Shown here one piece after another: positions 53,403 to 63,753 of a DNA stretch of 64,000 nucleotides. The stretch lies in assembly GCA_023014365.1 (NCBI GenBank), contig JAEBUN010000042.1, positions 124,001-188,000 of the forward strand, read 5' to 3'. The first letter of the stretch is position 1. Every line of letters begins with the position of its first letter. The translations under genes were made by a program, and so were the position numbers. Source of the DNA: Lepiota brunneoincarnata (Eukaryota > Basidiomycota > Agaricomycetes > Agaricales > Agaricaceae). The notes under the pieces are model-generated. The model was given only the letters and a program-made list of their open reading frames with translations, was not told the DNA's origin and did no database searches.

Positions 53403-53894
53403 CCTGTGAAGGGCATCCCAAAGGGAGTTCATATCATGACACGGCACACCATTGTGCTGGATCGCATCACAAGTGGGGAGCTTGTGCTGTCTAACCCAGA
53501 CCATGAGGTCCCAGGGATGCTTGTTTGCAGAAGCAATTTCCTTGATCTTTGCATTGAAGAATTTGCGTTTGACGGTCTTAACGACACGCTGGAACTCGAA
53601 CCACATGTCCCCTGAAGGAACCGCCCAGTATGCCCATATAGCTGTGGTACACTCTTCACTCCACCATAGATTAGAGCGTCCCACAATAAACACCTCAGAG
53701 AAGGCATCCCAAGCCTGGGAGATGATACGAGCTACAGCCTGAGCCGCAGACTCCACCTCCGCAGAGGTGTCCAAGGGTAGCTGCAAAGCGGCCAACCCCT
53801 CACATATCTGTGCCACAAACTTTGACTCCTTGTCACTATCAGGCTTTAGGACTCGACGGATCACACCGATCATAAAACAAGTGACCGGAAGAAC
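53403..53894 (-). pseudogene. LINE-B ORF2 fragment, linker (copy B5, left part)
   Basis: Minus-strand frame IGVIRRVLKPDSDKESKFVAQICEGL … MNSLWDALH; at 53402 the 5' end of B6 interrupts it. It is collinear with 54569-56069 beyond A10: both belong to one LINE-B copy (B5). It ends at the TSD of A10. Confidence 0.82.
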
Positions 53895-54555
53895 CTGGAT
53901 CCTGCACGCTTACTCAGTGTTAGTAATGGCCTGAATGACACGTGCTATTCTTAATCACGTGCCGATAGGAAGCTATCAGAGGCACTTTTTCCCACAGGAG
54001 GATTACTTCTGTCACTGCAGGTTTTGGGAGGAGACTTGTGAGCACATGTTCCAAAGCTGCCCTAGGCACTCCATAGCAGGGGTCCCAGCTATGGTTGAGG
54101 CCCTCATTGCTTTCCTTGAGGCATTGCTGATGGCGTTTGCATTTGCTGAGAGGGCTGGGCCCCCCCCGGGGGGTGTCAGCTAGTGGCTCTACTTGGCACC
54201 CAGTTGGGACTGGGCTGGGGCGTTGGTTATTCTCCCTCCGCCTTCAGGCGGTGTGTAGGGATTTATGTGGGAATTGACCCCTAACCCCCAATAAGGGGGG
54301 GGACCTCACCCTGGTTTGGTTCCTGCACTGCACGCTGGGCAGTAGCCATCTTCCCGCCTCTGTTTGTTCAGGGCGGCTTCATCCTGGACATGGGGAAATG
54401 CATGCCCACATCCACAGTCACACATTGTATATACAGATACCCTGTAGCTTACAGCTTGGGTTGTACCATAGTTAGTAGCTGCATGCGGCCTCCCTATGCA
54501 GCCTGCATTATAAAATTGGAGATATTAAAAAAAAAAACAAAAACAAAAACAAAAA
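53895..54555 (+). mobile_element. Old LINE-A 3' fragment A10
   Basis: Last ORF2 codons (from WILHAYSVLVMA) and 3' UTR, poly(A) interrupted by C (AAAAACAAAAACAAAAA). TSDs TGACCGGAAGAAC (53882-53894) and TGACCAGAAGAAC (54556-54568) differ at a CpG. Against young copies almost every CpG has become TpG or CpA. It shows that LINE-A has been active over a long time. Confidence 0.87.
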
Positions 54556-54684
54556 TGACCAGAAGAACTGGGGTTAGAGGAGCGTGGTCCAAAGGACCAC
54601 ACTTCTCGAGATCGATCAATGGCTTGAGATCAGGATCTTGGGCCATCAGGAGGAAAATGAGATCGATCACCGATGGCGATAGAT

Positions 54685-55356
54685 TGTTAGAGCCGGTGCG
54701 GGTCGGGACCGAAGCAGAGGGTCAGGGTGGTACCCTTGGTATAAGGTAACCGGGGGACAGGGCGAAGTCAGTACGTAGACTTCGGGACCAAGGCGGAGTA
54801 CGTCGGGTGGGGGTTTGGACTTGCGGCCTCAGCTTATGTGCTGTGCCCTCCTACTGTCCTAGTCCGTATTTCAGGAAGTCGGAGCCAAAGCGGAGCAAGG
54901 CAGAAGAGAGGAGAGGATAGGGAACAGGGAGCTGGTCCGCTGCTCGATTCGATTATCAGACTGAAGAGTACAAGCCAAGTACCTATGGTATATATACTAC
55001 TGGCCTTATGAACTATGACTTGTACTGACTACGTGCGGAGCGAAGCGGAGACCGATATAGTTACAAATGGATTACGAACGGATTACAAATGGATTACGAA
55101 GGAAATGGAGACCGGTACGGGTATGGAGACTGATAACGTCTCTTGGTTACGGACGGAGAATGGAGAACTGGAAAGTAACACCGAGGGTCAGGTGACCACG
55201 GCACGTACGGAGATGGTCGCGTGATCAGGGCAATGGGTTTGTGGTCGGAGCAAGTCGGGGCCGAGTCGGAGGGCAGAGGGTTATTATGTGGAGTGCACGT
55301 GGAGTCAAGAAGCTGAAGTATAATGGTTAAGCTCTGGGTTTGGCATGGATATGACA
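54685..55356 (-). repeat. Solo LTR-S copy 2 (672 bp), minus strand
   Basis: On the plus strand TGTTAGAGCC … ATATGACA, the reverse complement of copies 1 and 3. Flanks TAGAT (54680-54684) and CAGAT (55357-55361) are a 5-bp TSD with one C/T change. Inserted in the endonuclease part of LINE-B B5. The TATA-like stretch is kept (GGTATATATAC near 54987). Confidence 0.87.
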
Positions 55357-55906
55357 CAGATTCAAAGTGTGTAGGAAGTAAGTCAGGCCCGGAACTACCA
55401 GAAGCACCAAATTAAGCCCCAGATCCATCCCAACCTCCAAGAGCGATTGGGTGATCCCTGGATGTGAGACCTGATTAGGATCCCACCGCTCCAAGTGGCA
55501 ATTGAAGTTGCCTGCCATGTATGTCATAGCAGGCAGAGAGTCCACCAACCCCTAAAGGGCCATAATGGTGGTGTGTCAGTCATTCAAATAGATGTTCATA
55601 AGATTATAGGTGTGCCCCTCCTGCCACATGGACACAACCATAATGTCGTGATGGTCAACCAGGTCCCTATGGAGGGACGGTCTCAGCAACTTCAGCCTTG
55701 AGTAGACATAAGCCAACACCTGCGGGAATGAATTGCCTGGCTGAGGATTTCATATGCACATCCACTCGGGATGGAGTGGCACACCTACAACACCCTTACC
55801 ATCCTTGGAAATGGTGGAGGGAGCCTTATGGAGATTTCACCAAAGGGGCTCTTGCACGAATAAGACATTAAAGTCATTTTTATACAACTTGAGATAAGAG
55901 TCCAGC

Positions 55907-55993
55907 CCCCCCCTGTAGTAAGTAGTTGCATGCAGCCTCCCATCACAGCCTGCATTATAAATTGCAGATTTAAAAAAAAAAAAAAAAAAAAAA
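55907..55993 (+). mobile_element. Element D3: 87-bp 5'-truncated element D
   Basis: About 64 bp of the element D tail (CTGTAGTAAGTAGTTGCATG … ATAAATTGCAGATTT) plus a 23-nt poly(A), between TSDs GATAAGAGTCCAGC (55893-55906; 55994-56007). It sits in the first codons of LINE-B ORF2. The CpG-poor tail makes it older than D1. Confidence 0.85.
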
Positions 55994-56061
55994 GATAAGA
56001 GTCCAGCAAAATGTAATTACAATTTATATTTTGAGAGCATATACGTAACTGGTTCAGGAAC

Positions 56062-56596
56062 CTAGGCATTACTCCCAGACTGAATTAGCATGACCGTGGG
56101 GGTGGTAGGGGAACCATATACCTCCTGATATCATTTTTTGGCCCAACCATTTTCAAAACGCTTGCACCAGAATAGGCATCTCTTGTCGTGGGTGGCATGG
56201 GGGCCGCCACAGTTCCTACAATGGGGCTAGTGAGGGCATGGAGTGCCCTCAGCAGTACCAGCAACCAGTGGGTTTGTGTTGGGGCAAGCCTTGCAGCATC
56301 CCACCATCAACCAATAATTGTCCTCGCTGTGGGGCTCAGAGCAGATGGGGCAGGTCAGGAATCTCACCCTGCAGACATTAGTCAGGTGCTCCCATTGCCA
56401 GCAGCAGTGGCAGAGAGACATCCCAACCTGCTGGGAGGCCGCACTTATAGGGTAAGTGCGGGGCCCAACGGCCAATGACCTTCCGATCATCAACTTGGAG
56501 GAGGACCTGGTCTGCAAGTCCCAAATTTCAAACCAGACAGTTGTGGTGTTTGATTTGTCAGAGTTCCTCCTGATCCAGGGCAGGTCCTGGAGGTTC
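56062..56596 (-). pseudogene. LINE-B ORF1 C-terminus with zinc knuckles (copy B5)
   Basis: Minus strand: VVFEIWDLQ-like block, then CHCCWQWEHLTNVC, CPICSEPHSEDNYWLMVGC and, after a stop near 56227, CRNCGGPHATHDKRC: three CCHC-type knuckles in the same order as LINE-A. The end overlaps ORF2 (56069). The right end is cut at 56596 by the poly(T) of B4. Confidence 0.83.
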
Positions 56597-57060
56597 TTTT
56601 TTTTTGTTTTTTTTTTTTGAAATCAACAATTTATAACGTGGTACTTGAATGCAGTCCACGTGCACTAGCTACGTATAAAGCAACTAATACATGGTATAAC
56701 TACCAATGAAGGTAGGGAAGAAAGTCCTGCTGACTTGAAAGGCTACACTCTGTAAAGAAGTGCACGTGAGTGAAGAGCTTGCTACCCTGACAAAAACCAG
56801 GGCACAATAGATGAGGGGTGGATAGAGCGAACAGGTCCCTCCCCCAAAGGGGGTTAGGAGTTAATTCTCCATAAATCCCTACATCCTACAGGCTAAGGCT
56901 CTAAGAGCTTCGGATCTCCGCCACAAGGGCGTTAGGAGTCAATTCTCCATAAATCGCTACACCCTGCCCAAAGGGTAGGGGGCAAATAACTGTCAGCTCC
57001 TCGAGGCCGAAGCCCACAAGGGGGAAATAACCCAAAGGCCCTCCCTAGTTATCCCACCCC

Positions 57061-59060
57061 TTAGGGCTGGGATAGGAATGCAAACATGGAAGGATTGCAT
57101 TCCAGAAAGCCCAGAAGGGCATCGAGGTTGCAGGGTAAGCAGCCATGCCACATGTACTCTGGACAGGAGGTGAGAATGTGAGTGCGGGTTTCAAGCTGCA
57201 ACCTACAGGGACAGGAGTGGTCCTCCTGGGGATGGAATCTAGCGCGGTACTCTCCTATTGGGGCGTGACCAAGTATAGTGCAGACTGCCCATGCTGTGCC
57301 AGCGACAGACATCCGAGGGCCGATTTCTCAGAGCCAAGTACCGCCAGAGAGGTACGAGGGTTGGAGAGGCTTCCCAAAGGAGTCCAACAGAGGGAGGAAG
57401 TTCCTGCCTCGATACAGGGGTGAGCAAAACATATTCACCCACTCGTCAATGCATCCCCTTGTAACCTCAGCACAAAGGGAATCAATGGTGGTTGCCAGGT
57501 GGACACGCAGTGAAATATGGAGCTCCTTCACCATCGCAACAGTGTCGTAGTAAAGCTTTGCAACAGAGCCCGAGGGCACCTGCCAGAAAGTGATGGTCCG
57601 CTGGGCCTTGGCAGACAACCAGTGATCCAAAGACTGGCATACCTCTAGGGAATAAGCCTGGCCAGCGTGCACAGAAGGATTCATAGCTCTGCGGATGGAG
57701 CCCGTGGAGCTGGTGTAGATAAAGATATGGTCAGTTTCAGCACGATCTAGGACCATGCCTACTCCCAGCTGGATGGAGTGGAGCTCCACATTAGCGAGCA
57801 GAACCCTCCCTGCGGCCTGCCTGACCAAGCACCCGCCTGCAAACACGCAAGCTGCCAAAATAGCCTGCAGTCTCCTGTACGGCAGCCAGTGGGCACCAGC
57901 TGCTATGCAAGCAGATGACAGGTTGGCCTGCACCCTCCAAATAGAGGCATGCAGTCCGTCAAGATGCTGTTGCTTCGAATCCCCCTCTGGATCAACAGTG
58001 TAAAGCATGAATTTGATCCGCCCCAAGAAGCAGTCCAAAAGTCGGAGACCTGGCCTGTTCTCATCTGTGAACGGGCTGAATGGCTCAGTAAGCTGTGGAA
58101 GCATGTTCTGTACTTCCATGAGGGCACTCTTCACCTTGGGCTGAAGCGCCGGGGTGAGAGATGATATCGAGTGAGGGTGCACCAGAGTGCTCCCCCTAAA
58201 CTCCTGGCCCAGCAAGGGCCAAAGTGGGTGGTTCGCTGCAAGTGTAGCAACTTGGAACGGCACGCTACTGCATGAAGTTGAACATCTTGAGGATCCTCTT
58301 ATTATGGAAACCCTCATGATACCACATGCGGAACCCATACATGGCTATGGGAACCATACAAGACCGGTAGAGGAGGCGCTTCTGGTCAGGAAGCAGTCCC
58401 CAGATCAAATTACCAAGCATCCCCATCACACCAACCGTGGAGAAGGCCTTGGTAGAGTAGTACCATACATGCTCGTGAAAAGTGAGAGTATGGTTGAAAT
58501 AGAAACCTAAGTACTGCCAGAACAGCTTAGGCCTTAGAGGGGTGTCCCCTGTATATGGATGGAAGCCCAGGTCAATGGGCAGGTTGGCATCCCTTGGATT
58601 ACAAGAGAAGTGGAAGACCTCAGACTTGGTATGCTCAAGCATAAGGCCAAAGGAGTCAAAGAGCCCATATACACAGTGGTAGGCCACCTGCAGGGTAGAT
58701 ACGTTGTCCTCCCAAGTCTTGGACTGGACTATGAGGGTCCCATTGTCAACATACGACACTGTCGCATGTCAACTCCAAGGCCGGGGGTCCTCTGGTAGTA
58801 AAGGTACACCAGGGGGGCAAGATACAAGGTCGATAAGACTGGAGACAGAGCTGAGCCCTGCCCCACGCCCACATCCGCCTACCTAGGATCCGATTGGAAG
58901 GAATTCCACAAGTAAGTGGTAGATCTCCTGACCAGGTAGGAGCCAAAGAACTGCACCAACTCCAGTGCAAACCCCGACCATGAAAGCACTGCAAGAATCA
59001 TGTCATGATTCAGCGAAGGAAAAAACTGAGCAATGTCGAAAGCGACAACGCTTGTTCGGG
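57061..59060 (-). pseudogene. LINE-B ORF2 from RT motif A to C-terminus (B4)
   Basis: At 59060 ORF1 is joined in frame-like fashion to RTSVVAFDIAQFFPSLNHD (RT motif A), so endonuclease and linker are gone. Next come QGSALSPVLS-region, SYVDNGTLIVQ (second catalytic Asp lost), YLGFYFNHTLTF, thumb, an RNase H-like part (IAAGAHWLP, ADVELHSIQLGV-type, FIYTSS) and the finger CPCRLQLETRTHILTSC near 57150-57250. Several frame changes. Dead copy, but it shows the LINE-B C-terminus that B1 lacks. Confidence 0.83.
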
Positions 59061-59365
59061 CCCTGGAGGTTCTGGAAGCCTCGATGCGATGATTGTCGCA
59101 TGAGGTTTTCAATCCACTGACTAGTGATCTGAGACCCATCAGGGGCAAAAAAGGGGATGTCCAACACCTTCATGAAAGACTTGGATGAGGGGACCATCAC
59201 CATAGGCTTTGAACCTGCAGGGAAGAACTGGGAAGCCCAGTCCTGGATCACATTAAGATCCGCAGTGGATGCAACCAGGTCAGTTGCGAGGGACAAGCCA
59301 TCGTATGCTAGGGAGATGGATGTAATGTTGAGGGAGGACTTTGCATTGAGGAGGTCCCTGTTGGC
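59061..59365 (-). pseudogene. LINE-B ORF1 fragment left of the hAT element (B4)
   Basis: Minus-strand gag-like text: YDGLSLATDLVASTADLNVIQDWASQFFPAG, SSKSFMKVLDIPFFAPDG. It continues beyond the hAT element at 63544-63753 (GPRPPVKDLSQVVVGAN). The insertion target CTGTTGGC is present on both sides. Confidence 0.85.
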
Positions 59366-59563
59366 CAGTGCACGTCACGGGTAACCCACGGGTCACTCGA
59401 CCTCTACCTGTACCCATACCCGTGTGAAACCCGTACCCGTGCTCATGGGTATGGGTACAGGCAGGTACAGGTATGGGTACTTGTGGGTTACACGGGTATG
59501 GAAACCCATGTGGGTTGGCACCACAGGTTCATGTTATAGATAGTAGATTAGCAACTTGTACTA

Positions 59564-62500
59564 CTACAATATATCATTCCAACAATCATCTAGCTCAGCC
59601 TCACTCCCATCTACATCAGGCAGTCTTGCAGCCTGCATCACATCCTTATCCTTCAGCAAACCCATCCTGCTCCAAGTGCCGAGACACATCAATGCATGCG
59701 TGGACTGAACTGAGAGTCCATTCCAAACATGAGATAGAACAAGTCTTCCTTTACTGAAGACATGCTCCACATCAACTGAAGTAGCTGTAGGAGTCATTAG
59801 ATCAAGTACAGAAGACTAATGACAGAACACATACCTGGTATTCACAAGTAGTCTAACGCCATCCGAGAGAGACAGGGGTAGACCATCCGGTTTTTGACCC
59901 ACCATGCAAATGCATTCTTGACATTCTCGACAGGACACTCGAGGTATTGTTGGAGCTTGTCCTTGAGCTTGGAGGCGATGGGGGCAGAAACTGATGGTAA
60001 AAATGTATGTTAGCAAGTTTCAATGCAGAAAGACATTGGATAGGTAGCACATACATTTTTCATACAAACAACGACCTCATCGGTGGGGAGGTCCACATAT
60101 GCTCGTTCAAACTCGTCACAGACAATTGCCATCGCAGTGGTGATCCATGCATCGTCCCAGTTGGCGTCGCAGAAATATTGAAGTTTGTGTTGTGGATGTA
60201 AGACTGCTCAAAAGCATTGTAATTGAATAGAATGATCAGGGGGAAGGGCGCTCACTCATGGCGATTCAGTAGACTTCTGACTGGTCAGTCATGTCGTAGT
60301 ATTTGTTTAGATGGGCTTTTCCGAGTGCCAGCGAAGCACGAATGGCAAGTGAGTAGTTCAAGTCTTGGCTTGCAGTCGTGAGATGCACATCAATGTGGTC
60401 CATTGCAGGTATCACAGTGGCAAGGTTTGGCGTCGAACATGAAAAGAAAAGGGTCGTGTCCTTGAATATCTGGGAAAACGTGAGTGGCAGGATATGGGAA
60501 GACGGCCAGCACAATGTACTCCCAATACATCACACAGCTGCTGAACCAGCTCCCATTCCTCATCTGAAAGCTCATACTTCCTCATGTTCCTGTCACCAGA
60601 AATTCCATCGATTGCCTCACGATATTCGAGAGTGAACATGAGCATGTTGTATGTCAAATTCCAGCGTGTCGCAACGCCGTGTGGCATCATCCAAATGGCA
60701 AGGGAATCAGTAGCATCATCCGCCAGATCTTCAAGGAGCTGAATCCAGCAAGGGAGTAGGATTGTTGTGGAGTTTTTGATCACATACGCAAGTTTTTGTA
60801 GCTAGATTGGATGAGTACTGGTCCGGCATTAGGGTTTAATCTGAGTTTAAACTTACTTTTACTAGGACCAAACACACTGGACGCACTGCCAGATCAAGCT
60901 CATCTTGATCCTCCTGTGACATCCCATTGTATGGATCGACCCAACCCTCTTCTCCATCATCATCCTCATCATCATTTCTCTTGTCCATCGCTGCCTCCTC
61001 CATATCAATATCTCCTGCAAGGTCTACCAGCACCTGTGATGCCACATCAAGTGCTTTATCTGTCTTGGCTTTCGGTACATCAAATTGGCGAAGGATTACT
61101 TTGACAACTAGGTTCAGAATATGTGTAAAGCAACGTGTTCGATTTGTGGCACCTGGAAATGCAATAATTAGCTCAGCAAGTGCGTTGATCATCACGTCAT
61201 TTGGCGACGTGTTATCACATGTAACACTGAGAATCTGGTGTGCAAGATCACTGTAAGTCCCATTTTTTCATGTAAATCATCCAGCATATTTACCTTGTGC
61301 GCTATCCCAAAATCAACTAGTATTTTTGTGAATGCGGATACAAGATTCACACCAGAATGAGACTTTGCAACCTCGACAAGGTCAAACAGAAGACACATCG
61401 GCTCCCCATTCTGCTCAAAGTGGATGGTTACAGCAATATAAGCCTTGTGGTTAGGCAAAGTCCATGCATCTGTCCCGAAGCTGAGGCCACCCTCATGTTC
61501 CTGGATGGGGTAAATCAATCTCGTCCTATGTCATCACGAAGCTGACTTGAATTCTTACTTGAAGCATCTTTGCAATCCTACCCCGAACCTTCGTGAACAC
61601 TTGCTTGACATCACGCGAGACGGTGGAAGGAGAAGATATGTAATATTCCGGTCTGCCAGTCTTCATCAGGCATTGGAATCCTCGATCACTAACAATCGAA
61701 AAAGGTTGCATGCTTTCTGATACCCAATGAACGATTTCAGCCCTGAGCTATACATTAGACAGATTAGATGATAGTTGATTGCCATGAACCTAGTTTGGGC
61801 TTTATCATGTTGGTGATGCGAAAAGGTAATCTTTCCTTTCCCCTTCCTCTCAAAGGCTGTTGTGATTGATCCATCTTTTAACTTCTTGGCTTTGTCTAAC
61901 CCTTCCCAAGCATCCGCACTGTCATATCCATGCCAAACCCAGAGCTTAACCATTATACTTCGGCTTCTCGACTCCACGTGCGCTCCACATAACAACCCTC
62001 TGCCCTCCAACTCGGCCCTGACTCGCTCCGACCACAAACCCATTGCCCTGATCACGCAACCATCTCCGCACGTGCTGTGGTCACCTGACCCTTGGTGTTA
62101 CTTTCCAGTTCTCCATTCTCCGTCTGTAACCAAGAGACGTTATCAGTCTCCATACCCGTACCAGTCTCCATTTCCTTCATAATCCATTTGTAATCCGTTC
62201 GTAATCCATTTGTAACTATATCAGTCTCCGCTTCGCTCCGCACGTAGTCAGTACAAGTCATAGTTCGTAAGGCCAGTAGTATATATACCATAGGTACTTG
62301 GCTTGTACTCTTCAGTCTGATAATCGAATCGAGCAGCGGACCAGCTCCCTGTTCTCTATCCTCTCCTCTCTTCTGCCTCGCTCCGCTTCGGCCCCGACTT
62401 CCTGAAATATGGACTAGGACAGTAGGAGGGCACAGCACATACGCTGAGGCTGCAAGTCCAACCCCCCGCCCAACGTACTCCGCCTCGGTCCCGAAGTCTA

Positions 62501-63095
62501 CGTACTGACTTTGCCCTGTCCCCCAGTTACCTTATATCAAGGTTACCACCCCGACCCTCCGCCTTGGTCCCAACCCGCACCGGCTCTAACACGCACCATG
62601 TAAGATTTCATCTCCCCAACACAGTTGCACATGCTTGCGAAGGTTTCCCGTTGAATTTCGATCAGATGTATCAAGGTAACGTCGGATCATTCTTGGGTTT
62701 TTGCTACGTCCCTTACAATTTGATGCAGTGCACCTGAATTTGTGGACATGCCATCCATCAACTGTCACAATGGAAGGAGTTGGCTGGAAGAACGCATAGA
62801 TTGGAGCCATCCACTCATCAGATAGTCGTTCTAATGGGGAAATTGGGTGAGCCAGGGTTCAGTGTTCTCACCACGTTTTGTTTGACTCACTGTGTTGTTC
62901 TTCTGCCGTCTCAATGGGTTTAGTTACCTCTGGCTCAACTTCGTCATCGTCATCCTCTTTATCATTGTCCTTTTTGTCGTCATCCTCTTCGAAGTCCTCG
63001 GGTGCTGGAGCTGGATTGTTATCTAGCATGTCAACATCATCACTTCCATCGGCAGCCTCAAGAACGGCATTCTGGTTTTTTGGTGGGTTATTCAT
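59564..63095 (-). pseudogene. hAT transposase, intron-bearing, interrupted by solo LTR-S
   Basis: Pieces in order on the minus strand: an acidic N-terminal region (63095-62868); a BED-type zinc finger (62810-62592, FRCTASNC…NLRKHVQLC); after the LTR, the block SADAWEGLDKAKKLKDG (61919-61700) and SIVSDRGFQCLMKTGRPEYYI (61711-61526); the RNase H-like fold with FGTDAWTLPNHKAYIAVT (first Asp, near 61460) and VTCDNTSPND (second Asp, near 61210), FTHILNLVVK; the helical part with GVATRWNLTYNML (60783-60412); and the hAT dimerisation domain DVEHVFSKGRLVLSHVWNGLSVQSTHALMCL (59797-59564). Frame changes between blocks look like short introns plus some decay. Exon borders are not certain. The LTR in the N-terminal third makes it non-functional. 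Confidence 0.87.
61920..62591 (+). repeat. Solo LTR-S copy 3 (672 bp) inside the hAT transposase
   Basis: TGTCATATCC … GGCTCTAACA with perfect 5-bp TSD CGCAC (61915-61919; 62592-62596). TATA-like GTATATATACC near 62278-62290. Removing it rejoins the coding text …HGAC with …SADAWEG of the transposase. Confidence 0.92.
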
Positions 63096-63543
63096 GGATG
63101 TACTGTCCTCATCCTTGACGTCCTCAACTGATGGTTGCCTATGTTGACGTTTTGCAGCTGCAGTCTGTGCAGCATCGGCTGACAGCTTGAGATGCTTGGT
63201 GACAATGTTGCTCTCTGCACCAACAAAGTTTTCATCAGTTATTCTAGAAGAGGCTTTCCTTTTCTGTCATGTAGTTATCTCAGGTTGGGTTGTGAGACAC
63301 GTTGTGAGTTTTGATAGAGCTGGAGCCATTCTGATGGGAGTCAACTGTCTCGAAAATATTTGTGGTGTAAACTGTACAGTAGCGGTGATTAGAATAATAG
63401 TGCCTCAAAAAAACCCACCAGACCTGCACCACAGGTACGGGTTTCATGCGGGTACCTGATGTTGGACCCACACCTGCACCTGGCCAACCCATACCCATGT
63501 ACCTGCGCGGGTTTGCATACCTGTGATGTGCACTACTGTTGGC

Positions 63544-63753
63544 TCCCACAACGACCTGGGACAGATCCTTGACTGGAGGCCTAGGGCCCACAAACAGGAT
63601 GACAACCTAGTGCCTAGTGGGGCTAGAGGTAGTGTTGTGAGGCCTCTTGTGGGGCCTCCCACATGATGGAGTGGGGGACCCCCTACCAACGGTATGGAGG
63701 ATGTCCGCAGGGGAGAGGTGGGGGAAGGCCCTTGCCATGGCAGTGATAGCCTC
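63544..63753 (-). pseudogene. LINE-B ORF1 fragment right of the hAT element (B4)
   Basis: Continues 59061-59365: GPRPPVKDLSQVVVGAN and upstream Ser/Arg-rich text, with stops. Cut at 63753 by a LINE-A poly(T). Confidence 0.8.

Larger units (their letters stand above)
54569..56069 (-). pseudogene. LINE-B ORF2 N-terminus (copy B5) with two insertions
   Basis: Starts MPRFLNQLRICSQNIN at 56069. Endonuclease pieces follow: FVQEPPW-region, then MTYMAGNFNCHLERWDP, where the catalytic GDFN reads GNFN. Interrupted by D3 (55907-55993) and by a solo LTR-S (54685-55356). A stop and frame changes lie between the pieces. The start overlaps the ORF1 stop as ATGCCTAG, as in B1. The copy is dead. Confidence 0.85.
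59366..63535 (-). mobile_element. hAT-type DNA transposon (4.17 kb including a solo LTR)
   Basis: 8-bp TSD CTGTTGGC (59358-59365; 63536-63543). Imperfect terminal inverted repeats: left CAGTGCACGTCACGGGTA, right (complement) TAGTGCACATCACAGGTA. Both subterminal regions (59370-59520 and 63430-63530) are dense in short GGGTAC/GTACCC-type repeats in both directions, as expected for transposase binding sites. Without the LTR and its TSD it is about 3.5 kb. Transposase on the minus strand. Confidence 0.92.
56597..63753 (-). mobile_element. LINE-B copy B4, internally deleted, host of the hAT element
   Basis: Poly(T) from 56597 (interrupted by a G), LINE-B 3' UTR (56620-57060), ORF2 C-terminal half (57061-59060), fused to ORF1 (59061-59365 and 63544-63753). 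It continues beyond 63753, where a LINE-A 3' end interrupts it. The 3' UTR repeats the GAATTGACTCCTAAC/hairpin block twice. Left flank GGAGGTTC; the other TSD is outside the window. Confidence 0.83.

Noticed and set aside
62868..63095. Asp/Glu-rich ORF as a separate acidic protein
   Set aside because: It lies in line with the BED finger and within the hAT ends, so it is more likely the N-terminal part of the transposase.
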